A DNA stretch of 64,000 nucleotides from contig CM055192.1 of the NCBI GenBank assembly GCA_029224185.1, forward strand, positions 14,534,739 to 14,598,738, given 5' to 3'. Position numbers and translations under genes: made by a program. The stretch comes from Karalla daura (lineage: Eukaryota > Chordata > Actinopteri > Chaetodontiformes > Leiognathidae). The notes below the pieces were generated by a model. The model was not told the DNA's origin. It made no database searches and was given only the letters and a program-made list of their open reading frames with translations. Every line of letters starts with the position of its first letter. Positions within the stretch are counted from its first letter, which is position 1. Positions 1-13,095 of the stretch are shown here, piece by piece.

Positions 1-162
1 TACAGTGTCGCTCTGAGTCAACATGGAATAAACACAAACATAGAGACGCGCTGCGCTCTATTACACATGCACACACACACACACACACACTCACACACAC
101 TGGTGTGCTCTAAGCTTAAGTGTGTGTGTGCTGTCTGTGTCTTTGTATGCATGTTTGCATGG

Positions 163-211
<49 letters not shown>

Positions 212-383
212 GTGAATCCTGTAAAGATGTGATAGGAAACAGAGACCAAGTCATGGGGGGTTTACAGCTTTGTACTGCTCCTCTGTGAGATTTCCCCTGA
301 GAGAGGACTATCAGCACAGGAGAGCCACCGCTGAAAAACTGAGAGAAAACATGAGAAGTAGAGGAGTGGGAATGCGAGCCAGG

Positions 384-415
<32 letters not shown>

Positions 416-2109
416 GAGAGAGGGAGACATCTCAGGAGAGAGGGAGAGAAATAGAAGAGGGAAAGCAACAAGAATGGGCACGGCAGGTAGAGCGTGCAGG
501 AGGGGGAAGGAAATGAAAAAGGCTGAACGAGGGTAAAAAATAAGGTGAGCGAGGGACAGAGAAATAATGAGAGGATCTAAAAGCTATATCTATTTGTGGT
601 CGCTGGATTCGGTCCTGTTTATGTTGCATTACGGCTCCATCAAGTCTCAGGATAACATCACGATAACGACGTCCACTGGAGAGCACCCACAAGCCTGCTG
701 CTCTTTGGCTGCCACTGTCCAGGTTTATTTAGAGCCATTTCACCAACACTTTTACAGATTTAGAAGCATACCAAACACAAACACGCGCCTTATTTATGTC
801 TGTGGATGTAAAGATGTACCTACCCTGTTTAAAACACCACATACCGACATATCCTTGTTCGGCATTTATGACTCCTTATATTAGCAGAGAGAAAATAGAG
901 GGCCTTCGCAGACTTCTAAACAAACAGCCCCAAAAAAGTACCCTTTTTCCTGTATTCATAGGACAAAGTCAATAAGAAATAAATCATTAAGCACAGTTTT
1001 CAGCTCATAATGCTCATAAGACCCCAAACCTGTCGGGCTCTCTGGGGCCAGTCGTTGGGGATGCTGTGCAGTCCTTCCCACAGCGTGTGTGTGCTGCATG
1101 GGATTGTGAAAACATGTCACCGTTAGCGATGGGAGCGCTTGCTTTCTTCATTTAGGAAAGGCTCAAAAACAAACAGAGGAAAGGAGACGCTGGAGCACAT
1201 GGTACACATGTGCATAGTAGATTAAAGAGTTTACAGGACAAACACTCTCGCGGCTGAACAAACACAAACAGTCATCTTCAAACACACATGTTTGGCTGAG
1301 GACGCACAAAGACTGTCACATGTCTAGAGCCTGACTATTTCTGTGTGCTGCGCCACACCATTATCATCATCATAATCACCATCTATGAAGGAAATTCTCT
1401 CTTGCCTGTATAACCAAGTTGTCATGTGTATCCAGATTTCCACACATTTCCCAATTGAATCACATCCTGCCCATCCGGCCTCAGTAAGCCTCAACATGAC
1501 CATTTTTTCTGAGCCTCTACTGAGGCTGTTGTGGCAAAATCCAGGTCAAAGACCTTTATTTGTCACCAGGGGGCAGTTCAGGCAGAAAGCATGTCATCGA
1601 CACAAGAGAAAGAATAAGACGAGAATAAAAACACACTGACTGTATGTACACGAGGTGCAAACTTGCAGTGGGTGTAAAGTGGAGTGCGAGAGCTTCAAAA
1701 GCGGAACCATCGATAGATATCTGTAAAAACTCAAACATCCATCCATTAACGTGCCGGCAGCATTTGCGTGAGGTCTGAAATGGGTTGTTTAGAGTATAAA
1801 AAGCGCAAAAGCAGGAGTCAATTATCAACCGATCCATCGCAGCTCACCCTGATCGATTCTGCCCATTCTGTCAGCGTCAGCGGCGTGAAGCAGCAGGTTA
1901 ATGTGGTGAAACTCACACAGTTTTATGACTCCTTTTACACTGCATCATCCGTCATGTGCTGTGATGCAACTGAGCGTCACATAAAATTGTTTCAGCTGCA
2001 CTTTCCGAAGCGGAATCTAAAATCTTAACCGCTGACATAACAGATCAGTGGTTTCAGGAACCAGACACAGTAGATCAGTGTTTTTGGGAACCATCTCAAA
2101 GGTAATGTT

Positions 2110-2110
<1 letters not shown>
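1..2110. other. Gene-free flank
   Basis: Opens with CA (67-101), GT (164-208) and GA (382-422) arrays. 1546-1690 resembles a dispersed teleost repeat (TTTATTTGTCACCAGGGGGC, then GAGGTGCAAACTTGCAGTG). I see no coding exon. Confidence 0.6.
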
Positions 2111-2519
<409 letters not shown>

Positions 2520-2520
<1 letters not shown>

Positions 2521-3805
2521 CCCTCTCACCCCATGTTTCCATGTTAAACCAATTCAAGTCAAGGCAAATGTTTAATTTGCTGAGGAGCACTTCTGGACTT
2601 CCATTACTGTGTGTGTGTGTGTGCCTGTGTGTGTGTATGTGAGTGACCATTAACCCATCACATGTGTAATGTGAACGTGTGGCCACACACACCGTGAACC
2701 CCTCTGTGACTCAGAGAGCTCGCAGAGATCAAACAGTGGTGCTGTCATATGGTTTGAATTAGGGTCAGTGTTCATGTTTCATCATAAAACTTCAATAAAG
2801 CGAGACTCATACAACACACACACGCACACACATACGCAGAGACACACATACACACACAGCACCGCTCACACAGGGTGTTTGGTTTATCTGAGCAATGTTT
2901 GTTATGATGTGTGTCACACGATCAGGGTGTTTTTTCAGTGTGTGTGCGTGTGTGTGTGTGTGTGTGTAGTTTGGCACGACGGTGTGGTTGTGTGTGTTGT
3001 GGTCGGTGTGTGTATGTGTATATGTGTGTGTGCGTGTGTGTGTGCGGTTGTGGTTCGGAACATTTTTTCCTAAACCACTGACCCATAAGCTATGAGAGGT
3101 TGTGGGCTAATGGGCCCACCCACAATCAGGAAACATATACACACATATGACCGCACACATAAACACACACACATACACACACCTGCACAAATCCATCCAA
3201 TGGTCTTTCACAAAGACACATTATTTAATTACTGGAAGACAAACAAACCTTTGAATGATTTTTTTTTGTTATTTATTTCTTTGCAGATTTGCTCCGGTGG
3301 TTAAATTCATACTTCTGGTTGGAGAAAAAACGACTCTGAGGAGGATCAAATACCTGGATGAGGAAGAAAAGCAACCAGCGATTATTATTATTATGTTCCA
3401 TTTAAGGCTTTCAACAGAAACTGCTTCATTCTCATGAGCCACATTCTTTTGTATTATTGATTCTTTTGCGGTGTTCGACACTGCTCTGTTTTCTGTCTCC
3501 ACCAGTGCGAAGATAAGGCCGAGTTTCAGACCCTTCGTCAGCCCCTGATCTCATCCCCCTCGCCACTGTTTGTGGCGAGCCTCACGCCATACTCGCACGC
3601 AGGCTGCGGCTGCGATATCGGCAGCGCTGAGCAAATGTTTATGTGTGAGGTGCAGATCGGGGCTGCATTATCCCTGGCCGCCATACAAATATGTCCACCA
3701 GAGCTGCTGTTTTTGTACAAATGAGCCCTAAGCTACGAGGTGCGGAAGGTGAAAATTGGTTAGGTTGCGTTGAAGATCCCTCTGCGGCGTTGATTAACAT
3801 AATAT
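2520..3805. other. Gene-free stretch
   Basis: CA/GT-rich tracts at 2610-2640, 2813-2860, 2938-2968 and 3000-3050, then ordinary AT-balanced sequence. No exon or element recognised. Confidence 0.5.
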
Positions 3806-4060
3806 GGGGTGGCGCGGTGGCTCGGTGGCTGCATATAGAGCCCCGGTTCAAATCCTGGTGGAGCTGCGTGCTCGCCAAATGTGGACGTGGATTTTACAGG
3901 TACATCTGTGTTCACCAGAGTCCAAAAATATGCATGTTCAGCTCAACTGAGGACTCTAAATTGCCCCTAGCTGTGAGTATGAGAGTGAATGGTGTGTGTG
4001 TGTCCTGTGACGGACTGGTGACTCGTTCAGGGTGTGTTCCCTGCCTTAACCCTGTGTGTA
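3805..4060 (+). mobile_element. SINE-like dispersed repeat
   Basis: GGCGCGGTGGCTCGGTGGCT head, box-B-like GGTTCAAATCC, then AGTCCAAAAATATGCATG, CTCTAAATTGCCCCTAG, GAGAGTGAATGG and CTGGTGACTCGTTCAGGGTG in the order seen in other copies in this window. Confidence 0.7.
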
Positions 4061-5134
4061 CGGCTCTCATAATGGATATATACGGTCATACAAGTGTCGG
4101 CTCAAATGAGTACAGAAATAAGTAAGTGGGGAGTTTTCAGAATCCGAGTTTTGTGTCACGTTACGTTTCAATCCTTTTTTGCCCACATTAAAAGCTCTTT
4201 TTTTTCCCACTTCAATAAGAAGTTCAGCGCGAGAGTGAGAGTTGATTATAACTCGCCTCGCTGGGAACCAGTCAAAGCAAGTTTGCTTTGACAGTGCGAC
4301 TGTGGCGCGGGCCCCCGTCGCCCCATAAAGATAGATTTCACTGCGTAAAAGTTTTACCAGCTGCGATGTCAAAATGTTGATCCTCGATGCTCCGCAGAAA
4401 CATCTCCGGCCTTATAATCTTAAACTCATTTGTCAGTGTTAGCATGTTATCTGTCATGGCCGGGGGGCGCAGCCCATGATGTCTGCGCGGCAACTTTCTT
4501 CTCGGGCCGTCGTCAGTTGTGGAAAAGCAATTTCACTGATGTGGGGTTTAAACTCAGCACCACTGGTGTCACATGCATCGTTGCTAACCGCTCGACCATC
4601 CAGCCCCTCTAAAGTGCTCACAGCGATCAGATTGTGGGCTGAGAAATGTGGCTTTCTTACCCCGCTCATAATTTTATCGAGGGGAGGGCGGGGGGGGACG
4701 GGGGGGGGGGGTGGTTTGCAAAACAAGGGTTGCTTCATTTTTTTTTCTTTTCTTTTTTTTTCTTTTCCTCCACGCGGTTCATGTGTTCATAATAAAGTGA
4801 AAATAAAGAAAGAAATCAGACTTTTAAGGGCAACAGCGGTAATTAGCACGTTGTCACGCTACCTCGCAGGCTGCCTGGGACTTTAGTCTGTCTGCCTTTC
4901 ATTAGGCCCTAATTCCCTCGGGAGTGTTTAATGCCCGCGCATACACACTCAGATATGCACACACACACACACACGCACACACACTCACACACACACATGC
5001 ACACATGCACAAAGCACCGCTTCATGCGTCAGCAGTGTTTGCTGCCGTTTTCTGAGCCACTGTACCGCTTTGTTCTCAACATGGAAAATCTCCTTTTAAC
5101 TACCACAAGTGCAACATTTTCTCTTTCTCATGTG

Positions 5135-5188
<54 letters not shown>

Positions 5189-5660
5189 AACCACTGTACA
5201 GCTACTGCTCCAGCTGCTGCTTCAGAGGATGATTAGGCAGCAGCAGGGCATAAATATGATCTGCACATATGCTGTTTGCATGCATGTCCGCACACATGCA
5301 TTTTATTATCCCTCTGATGACACTCATTGCGCCTGCAATCGAATTCCCTGCCCAGTAAATCTGACCAGCAAAGGCCTTTCGCTCACCCGTTATCCCCAAA
5401 TGCAACATCCATAACTGGGACTAACCTGAAGACTCTCCCGGGCAAGTTATTCCTCATCTGGAGTTTGCGGCGCTTTCTGTCCACAGGGCAAAGGTAATAT
5501 TTTATGTAAAATATCCTTAAGTGGTTCAGAATATTTGTGAGGACATAACTCGCTAAAGCAAACTGCATTTGACAATACAAATACAGTCAAATTCAAAGGA
5601 TCATACAGAGCAGCTTTTGGTAAAGTTCATGGTAACAGTAACGGGAACAGTGCGATTGAA
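4060..5660. other. Gene-free stretch
   Basis: Includes G-runs at 4681-4712, a T-rich tract at 4738-4768 and CA arrays at 4957-5010 and 5139-5187. A separate tRNA-like copy is listed at 4530-4612. No exon recognised. Confidence 0.5.
4530..4612 (-). mobile_element. tRNA-derived SINE head
   Basis: The minus strand reads TGGTCGAGCGGTTAGCAACG (box-A-like, Ser/Leu-tRNA style) and, about 35 nt later, GAGTTTAAACCCC (box-B-like). It lacks the paired stems of a real tRNA, so a SINE head is more likely. Confidence 0.5.
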
Positions 5661-5810
5661 GAAACAATACACGCGCCATTCACTGTGACGCTCACACCTA
5701 TAGGGGCAATTTAGAGTCTCCAATTGACGTAAACACGTATGTTTTTAGACTGTGGGAGGCAGCTGGAGAGCCCAGAGAAAAACCAACACAGACGTGAGGG
5801 GAGAACGGTA
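5660..5810 (-). mobile_element. SINE-like repeat fragment
   Basis: Minus-strand copy of the middle of the common repeat: CCTCCCACAGTCTAAAAACA, GACTCTAAATTGCCCCTA, GTGAGCGTCACAGTGAATGG. The tRNA-like head is missing. Confidence 0.6.
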
Positions 5811-8640
5811 ACAATCATGCTCATGTTAGATGTTGTCTGTTAGTTGGAAATGTGGAAAAAAAAACAAAAAAACAGTTCCTCGTGTTTTGCGTTGACCCAC
5901 CCATTCACTAACCACTTCCTCTGCAGATCTTGGTAATCAGCGGTGGCTGGTTGAAGTTTTGCTTTTATTAAGCTTCTATTACAGGCTGCAGAAAAACAAC
6001 GATTGATGGCTTCCTGACTGTGGAAATGCTCTGAATTTATAGTGGTATTTGCTTGCCAGAAGCGCAGCACTGTAAGCCATATGGAAATTATTACCGGCAG
6101 ACACACAGCGCACACACACACACACACACACACTCACACACACACCACACACCACACACACACCACACACAGACACACGTGCACGCACAAATTAGCATTT
6201 CGCTTCGTCATTTTGACTTTTTTTGTGACGGACTGTCATGACGGCACTGACACAGCTGCTTATCTGAAATACAGAGTCACCCCCCCCCCTCCCCCCAGCA
6301 GGTAGTTGCGTTGATGTAACCATCCACCTCCGGGACCTCCGTGCCCCCCCCCCTCCCTCAGATGGCGATCTGTTGGGCCGATCCGCTCCCTTGCATTGAT
6401 CTTCCGAAATAAATCCTGCCTCTTCTACTCTTTTAGTTATGAACTGAGTCCAACTGTTTGGACACACCACTTAACAGCTGTACTCTGCCTCCAGCCTCTG
6501 AGAACAATGAGGTGTCTGTGGACGGCGAGCATCTGATGCTCTCCTACCTCCACGGCCCGGAGAACGGGTCCTCACAGCGTTTCACTGGCGGCAGAATATT
6601 CCAAGTAACCGATCGGTAACGGCAGACGCGCCGAGACACTCTGTGTTCTTGTAATGTCACGCTGATAACGCGGCGTGGATAATCGCTGTTTGGCATTCAT
6701 AATAATCTTTTTCCACTTTTCTGCAAGTCCCCTTTTTCCCCCCTCCCCTCCGTCCTTCACGTTTCCATGTTGCTTTCAAAACACAACTCGCGGTGCAAAC
6801 ATCGGGCCAGCGGGTGGATTTTTTTATGTCGTGAGATTTAGTGCAAGTTATAGGGGGGGGGGCGCTTACAAAGGAGGCCGTTCATCATGTTGAGTAGTTG
6901 CTGATTCCTGCCGGTTTCGGAGGCTGTCTGTCCTCGACATGCCGTGTGTCAACAGTGTCTGTACATCTCTGCGTCCCTCGGTCACACTTAATGATCTTTA
7001 CACAGATTTGTGAGCCTGATTCGATCATTTCAGCCTGTCAGTTGAATTATGTGGTGTGAAAGAGCTCAACATTTGTCACATTTGCCCTTGATGACTTCAC
7101 GCCTCCTGGAGCTTGACATACAAGACAAGTAGACCTTTTCTTTTTCTTTTTTCTTTTTTTCTTTTTTTTTCCAAAGAGGTTAAGATTCTTCGTACACACA
7201 GATTAGATAGTAGGTGCTTGTCACGTTACATCTCACCGTGCATCCTGTGGTGTGATGGTGTGACAGCTATAAAAATCCTTGAACTCTTGAACTATTGAGC
7301 ATATTTCACCTCCCGCGTCTTGCAGAAGGACTTTGGGACGTTTTAAAAGCCCAGGATGACAAAGAAACAACAGACCTTCACTCGGAGTAACCTTTGGATG
7401 TGAAGGAACAAGGAATTCATGTGAAAATCAGCTTCGGCTTTTACAGGGAACTGTTCAAAAACAACCTGTCGCCATCTTTGTTCCTTGCGTCCTTCCTTTA
7501 TTGAAGGAAGGGCAGTTGGTAAACTTTTTCAGGTTTTTTTTTTATCATTTGTGAATTACTGGACACAGGATGCAGCATTGTGGGGGGTTATGGGAAATGA
7601 CTTTACACATATTCAGTCATAAAAAAAAAGTTTTTGACCTTACAGGCAAATGGGATCAAGTAAAAAGAGTTCTTTCAGTTCATGAATGTCACAAACAAAT
7701 GTCATGACTGTCTGTTTGTAACAAACCGAAAATGAAAACCACAAACATCTACTTCTTGGTCGGCTAAAGTGAGGAAATGACCGGAGTAATCAGGAAATAT
7801 CCTCTGAGTAACACGAACGTCCGTAATGTATGTCACTATGTCACAGGGCGAGTGAAAACACTGACCTGTGGGCTGGAAACGTAGGGGATTACCGACGTTA
7901 ATAGGATTAAACAGAGCTTCATGTCACTGAAATTAAATTTGTTTGCTGATAGGACTCAAAGTGGCTGAAGAAAGGTCAGCGTTGTTTCGGGTACGGCGCA
8001 AGCCTGTGAAAAACAATTTGAAATGACAAACGTTAATGCCATTGGGTCCCGGCATTCTTGTGTTTTAGGTCCAGTGACCGGCCTCATGTGATGGACTTGA
8101 TGGATTAACTCACCAAAACACTCCCAGGACGTGTGTAAAGTCATCGAGAAACCCCCTTTCTTCCCCTTCCCAGTTACTTACTGTAAACAAGTGCTGCTGT
8201 CGGTTAACTGCTCTGGTTAAAAAAAGGGGGCTGAAAATTTGGACTGTGGTTTTCCATTGGAAACCGCAAAGCTGTTGAGTCCCCCCCCCCTTCATCTCCT
8301 TTCTTCCCCTCTCGTCTATTATCCCCCCCCCCTCCCACCCACCCACCCACCCCAGTCCGCAGCTCCTCCACATTAAAGACGCGCTGCTAATTCAGAAAAG
8401 GCTTGTCATCTGCTTTCAAGTCTCGTGAGCTACGTGCTTCAATATCCTGTCTGAGCGAGAGGAGGAAGGTCGGCAAAAGCAAAATGCCGTGTCCCGGGAC
8501 GTGGATCAGCTGTCAGTCTCTTCTTGTTTTCCGGTGTGACTTTTCTTTTGCCAGGCGTTGATCCTCTATGTGTGTGCGTGTCCCCTTTGACCTACATATC
8601 GCCATCCAGTTTCACTGCTGCTCGTCATGTGACCTTGCCC
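5810..8640. other. Gene-free stretch
   Basis: CA array at 6112-6175, C-runs at 6281-6297 and 8281-8350, T-rich tract at 7138-7172. Mostly unique-looking sequence with no splice-bounded exon that I can support. Confidence 0.5.
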
Positions 8641-9080
8641 GGGCCTCCTAATTGGCCTGCGCATGCTGACCTTGTTAAAGCTACCTTGGTTTTATAATGG
8701 CTTTTAGCACAGACAAAGGGTCAAATGCCAGGGCTGGCATTAGCGCAAGTCTGTATTTACACCTGAGATCCCAATAGATACAGGGCTCGCCATTACACGC
8801 TGCCTTAATGCTAATCTCTCCTAATAGATTTAGCATTGATCTGTAAGGCTGTAAAGCAGTTAGAAAGGTTAATAAAAGGTCAAGGAAAAGAGCTCCTGGT
8901 ATAACTGAGTGGTTAGCTGAGGCCATTGTGTTACGTCTAAACATGACCTCATCCAATATGCGGATGCCAGCGGTATAATACGCTCATAAGAACAGAGTGA
9001 AAAAATCCTTTTAGCTATTTTCCTGTATTGACTTTGGTATCGCCTCTCAGGGCATTTGGTGCATTGCCAGGAATTATGCC
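8640..9080. promoter_or_regulatory. Candidate conserved non-coding element
   Basis: About 440 bp free of simple repeats in a repeat-rich neighbourhood, with even base composition and many TAAT/ATTA cores and AAGGTCA-like half sites. No open frame of note. The call rests only on texture; it needs cross-species alignment. Confidence 0.25.
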
Positions 9081-9785
9081 GCACTGTTGTCTTCATCCGT
9101 ACGAAGGGGTTTCAGCTCAGTTCTGCACGTATCTCTTAATGGCGCAGAGGCGGCAGGTGTGTTTAAAAAGAGCCACCGATGAGAGGCCAGACGTTCCAGA
9201 GCGGTAAAACAGCAGCTTAAGGTCAGATATAATATCACTGTGCTCCATTCAGACCGTGCTGAGAGTGTTTAACGTACTGGAAGTGACCTAAACGTAACAG
9301 GACTTAGTCAGGCGTGAGGGTTACGCGTTAGGTTCCCATGACGCTTATATAACGAGCTGAGTTCAAGGAACCACATTTTCCCAGCAGGTGGTGAACAAGG
9401 GTCACATATGCATTAGACATAAACATTGATGGAAAATGTAAGAACACACTGATGTCTCGTCTGATGAATGGAAAAATCTATAAATAAAGTGGGAAAAAAA
9501 GGTTGACGCTCTTCGGTGGATTCTGTTGGGTGGGATTTTGTAAAGTAGCCCGGGAGGGACAAACAAAAACGCAGCTTTGAGAGACAGAAAACTCACTACG
9601 AGATACCACTAAATCCTATCCAGTTAGGTCACAGTCCAGGGGCTTGTGTGTGTGTGTATGTGTGTGAGAGTGAGTGAGTGAGTGCGTGTCTGTGTTTGTA
9701 ACTCCCCTTGCCCTTAACTCCAGGGGCCTCCTCTTAGTTCACTCTGATTCACACTGATCCTATTGGCAGTTATGCAAAAGCTAGA

Positions 9786-9823
<38 letters not shown>

Positions 9824-10170
9824 GCGCCTGTCTGTCATCATCTCACTGTCCTCTTGTAGACCTCAGCAGCCACACGTGTGTGTGTGATTGTGTGCTCTCA
9901 TGTGTGTAAAGATATTGATGTTTGTTTATCAGTGTATATAGATACTGTATATTGCGTGTGTGTGTGTGTGTGTGTGTGTTTGTAGGTGGGAGCGATGCAG
10001 AAATCATAAGCCTCTTTAACATCAGTGTTGAATAACTCAGTTTCAGTAAATCTTCTTAGTCCGCTCTCTCACCCCCAGCCTTCATCTCTCTCCATCAGTT
10101 CATCCTCTCCTTCCTCACTCTTCTCCACCCATCTCTCCCCCATCCTCTACTAAACGTGCACTCACTTATC
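9080..10170. other. Gene-free stretch
   Basis: Contains GT/GA tracts at 9645-9690, a CA array at 9787-9820, a GT array at 9955-9980 and a CT-rich region at 10075-10145. No gene recognised. Confidence 0.5.
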
Positions 10171-10470
10171 TCAAAAAGTATCCGCACGTGAACAGCGCAA
10201 CCACCCGACGTGGAGCCCTGTTTGTCGGGGTCAATACAATCTTGCCGGCGCCCGAAGAAAGCGGAAACGTAAAGTAATCGCTTTTAATTGTGACAATATG
10301 GGGCAAGGGCACAATACTTATTAGTCTTCCAGGATAATGGGTTACTCTCCGAGGATGATAATTAAACAATATTTTTGCTAATCCTGTTGGGGAATTAGGT
10401 TGTCTCCTAAACTGCTCCCTGCCGCATAATGCTGCATTATCCAACCGACCTGATGTAACCTGTGCGTATT
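10170..10470. promoter_or_regulatory. Candidate conserved non-coding element
   Basis: Repeat-free block with GATAATTAAAC, ACAATATTTTTG, GCTAATCCTG and the near-palindrome ATAATGC-T-GCATTAT at 10426-10440: homeodomain, Sox and POU-like sites within 120 bp. Inferred from motif density only. Confidence 0.25.
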
Positions 10471-10832
10471 CTTTGTCCCGCTCTCACAGGCAGGGCGGAT
10501 GCCAGGAGGGCTTTGTTCCTAATGCACCACCCGATTGGTCTTTGACACACAGGTCCTTAATGTACACATGCTGAAAACCAGCAGTGCCACAACTGAAAAG
10601 GCGTGGTTTGCTAAAAGGTTGATTAGAGGTTCCTGCACTGTATCTGTGCCTGTGTGTGTGTGTGTGTATGTGAGATCCCACACAGTGAAGCTCCATCTAT
10701 CTTTATCTGCTCTCTCAATGTGTGTAAGAGCTCAGTTGTGGTTTAACAGTATTAGTGCTTACTTAAAGGGTCGCAAGAGTCTCAGTGTCTAAGCCTGTCT
10801 CTTGGATTAGCACGACAGCCGAGGAGCACACG

Positions 10833-10903
<71 letters not shown>

Positions 10904-11020
10904 ACAGACACACACTTACAGACACACACTTATATTTGCATTTCTTTGCACACAGATAATTGTAAGTCCAAAGAACACGCTCTCTCTCTCCCTCTCTGTC
11001 ACACGCATGCACACACACGC

Positions 11021-11059
<39 letters not shown>

Positions 11060-11985
11060 CACACACAAACACTTCTATTTGCATTCCCATGACCATAACA
11101 AGCCTTTGATTATCACTCGTGGTGGGTATTTCCCCTGAGCTTGTTTGCATGGCTGTTAAACAAACTGGGTGTTGGTGTATCTAGAGAGGCATCTTTGTTC
11201 CTTTTTCACACAAAGGCCAAATCCATGAATAGCTCGCGTCCACACGTAATTGTCTGATAGCACCGGGTAAGAAAAACACACACCTGATGACCATGAATGC
11301 ACTCCTGACACCTTCCTTCCTGACACACACCGGCACGCAAGCAGCCTTGCTTGAGCAAAACAAACAAACGTGGAGGGCTCACTCAGCACCAGCAACACAG
11401 ATAAAATGAATGTGGAAGAGCACACACACACACACACGCACACACACACACACACACAAGGCCCCGGAGGCACACACCCAGCACACACACTCAACAAACA
11501 CAACAACAAAGAGAATACACTTAAATAGACAATATTGTCTCAAATTCAGAGGCAGCAGAAGTAGATCAACTTTATCTTGCACTCTACAGCCGACATAAAA
11601 GACTTCATGTTTTCGTGGCTGAGCGACTTGGCAGCTACAATTCTGCTTTCTGTTTTATCCTTGTTAAAATGGGGAGGAAAACTAGAGGAGAGTGCATCAA
11701 AAAGAATAGACAGATCAAACAGGCAGATCAAAAAGGCAGATCAAAATACCCCAGTGGTATAAAGTTTGCCTCTGCTCTTGACTTTGAACATCCCTCGCTG
11801 CTGTAAAATCAGGAGATACTATATGGAATAACATTAGGTGAACATGGACGTATAAGACCCTACAAAGCAGCCCGAGGACATCTCAAGACATTGAGAGAGA
11901 CGTGGCTTTTTTATCTCTCATGTTCTCAACATCTCACACAGCGGAGAAGAGGGGGGGGGAAGCGCTGGGCGGGGGACTTTATCTT
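10470..11985. other. Gene-free stretch with CA arrays
   Basis: CA arrays at 10835-10901, 11009-11057 and 11420-11459. The His/Thr-rich frames over them are repeat translations. No gene. Confidence 0.6.
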
Positions 11986-12480
11986 AAGCACTTAAAATGA
12001 CAATGAACGTGGAAATCGTAATTCGGATGCTTTAAAAGCCCGTCCCTGTAAAATGAGTCTAAAACAGCCATCCGAGGCGATCTCCAAAGCAGAATTTAAT
12101 ACCGTTCCCTCTACCATTTGGAGTACACGCATGGTTATGGTCTCTTGAAATGAAACACTCTGAAGTTTTATTCCCGGCGGTATGACTCACTCTAAGTGCT
12201 ACTGGCATTAAGTAACAGAAGTTTGAACACGCTGAAGTAGAAAGATTTATTTATTTTTTTTACCCCCCCCTCCGTATACGGCGATATCTGGGCCTCATTA
12301 GCTGGAAAACACAATGGGACTACAGCGTGAAGCCTTAGCCTGGTCCAAGGTCATTAAATATTAATAACAAAGAAACACGGATTAATATTTCACATGTTTT
12401 TGTAATCGTATGCAGAGGCAGAATTTATGTAGATAAATATCTACAAATGTATTCAGGGAATCTATATTTAGACAGTTTAT
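11985..12480. promoter_or_regulatory. Candidate conserved non-coding element
   Basis: Quiet, AT-balanced block. 12350-12400 packs TCATTAAATATTAATAACAA and GGATTAATATTTCACATG, i.e. several homeodomain and Sox-like cores. One T/C-run interrupts it at 12246-12272. Evidence is motif texture only. Confidence 0.25.
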
Positions 12481-12739
12481 CTTTATATTGAGGCCATTTA
12501 TTCCACGTATCCATCATCTCAAATCCTATATGGTCTCGTCTCATAGCCCTCCAGGCTCCCCCTTCATCTTTGAAGTATCTTTGTGGAACAATGATAAAAC
12601 ACAAAACAAGTACAAACCTAATATAAAACAAATAAGCCCGCGTCCACGACCCCTTTTATTTATTCAAATACACTCTTTCGCTTTGACTTTGACAGAGAAA
12701 ATCTGTAAGAAATATAAAAAACACAACAAAACAACTGCT

Positions 12740-13095
12740 TACTATGGCCACACGCTCGATCAGTGGTTAGCGCTGTCACCTCATAGCAACACGGTGCTGG
12801 GTTTGACTCCATGAACCTTTCTGTGCGTTTGCATGTTCTCCCCACGGGTGTGTATGGGTTTCCTCCAGACCCCGCAGGCCAAAACCAGGCCTGTTACAGG
12901 TCGATTGGAAGCTCTGAATTGCCCCGAGGTGTGAGTGTGAGAGTGAATGGTGAATGTGTGTGTGTGTGTGTGTGTGTGTGTGCCATGTGAAGGACTGATG
13001 ACCACAGTTAATAGTCTCCCCCTATGGGTGCCGGAGATTGACTCCAGTAGACCCCTGGGACATTGTTAAGGCACAAAGTGGATAAAATAAGGGAT
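12740..13095 (+). mobile_element. SINE-like dispersed repeat, near full length
   Basis: Head CAGTGGTTAGCGCTGTCACC, box-B-like GGGTTTGACTCC, GTTTGCATGTTCTCCCC, GGTTTCCTCC, CTCTGAATTGCCCCGAGG, GAGAGTGAATGG, with a GT expansion at 12956-12981 after the conserved GTGAATGG. Confidence 0.75.

Noticed and set aside
4530..4612. Functional tRNA gene
   Set aside because: Box-A and box-B-like motifs but no complete cloverleaf pairing visible; a SINE head fits better.
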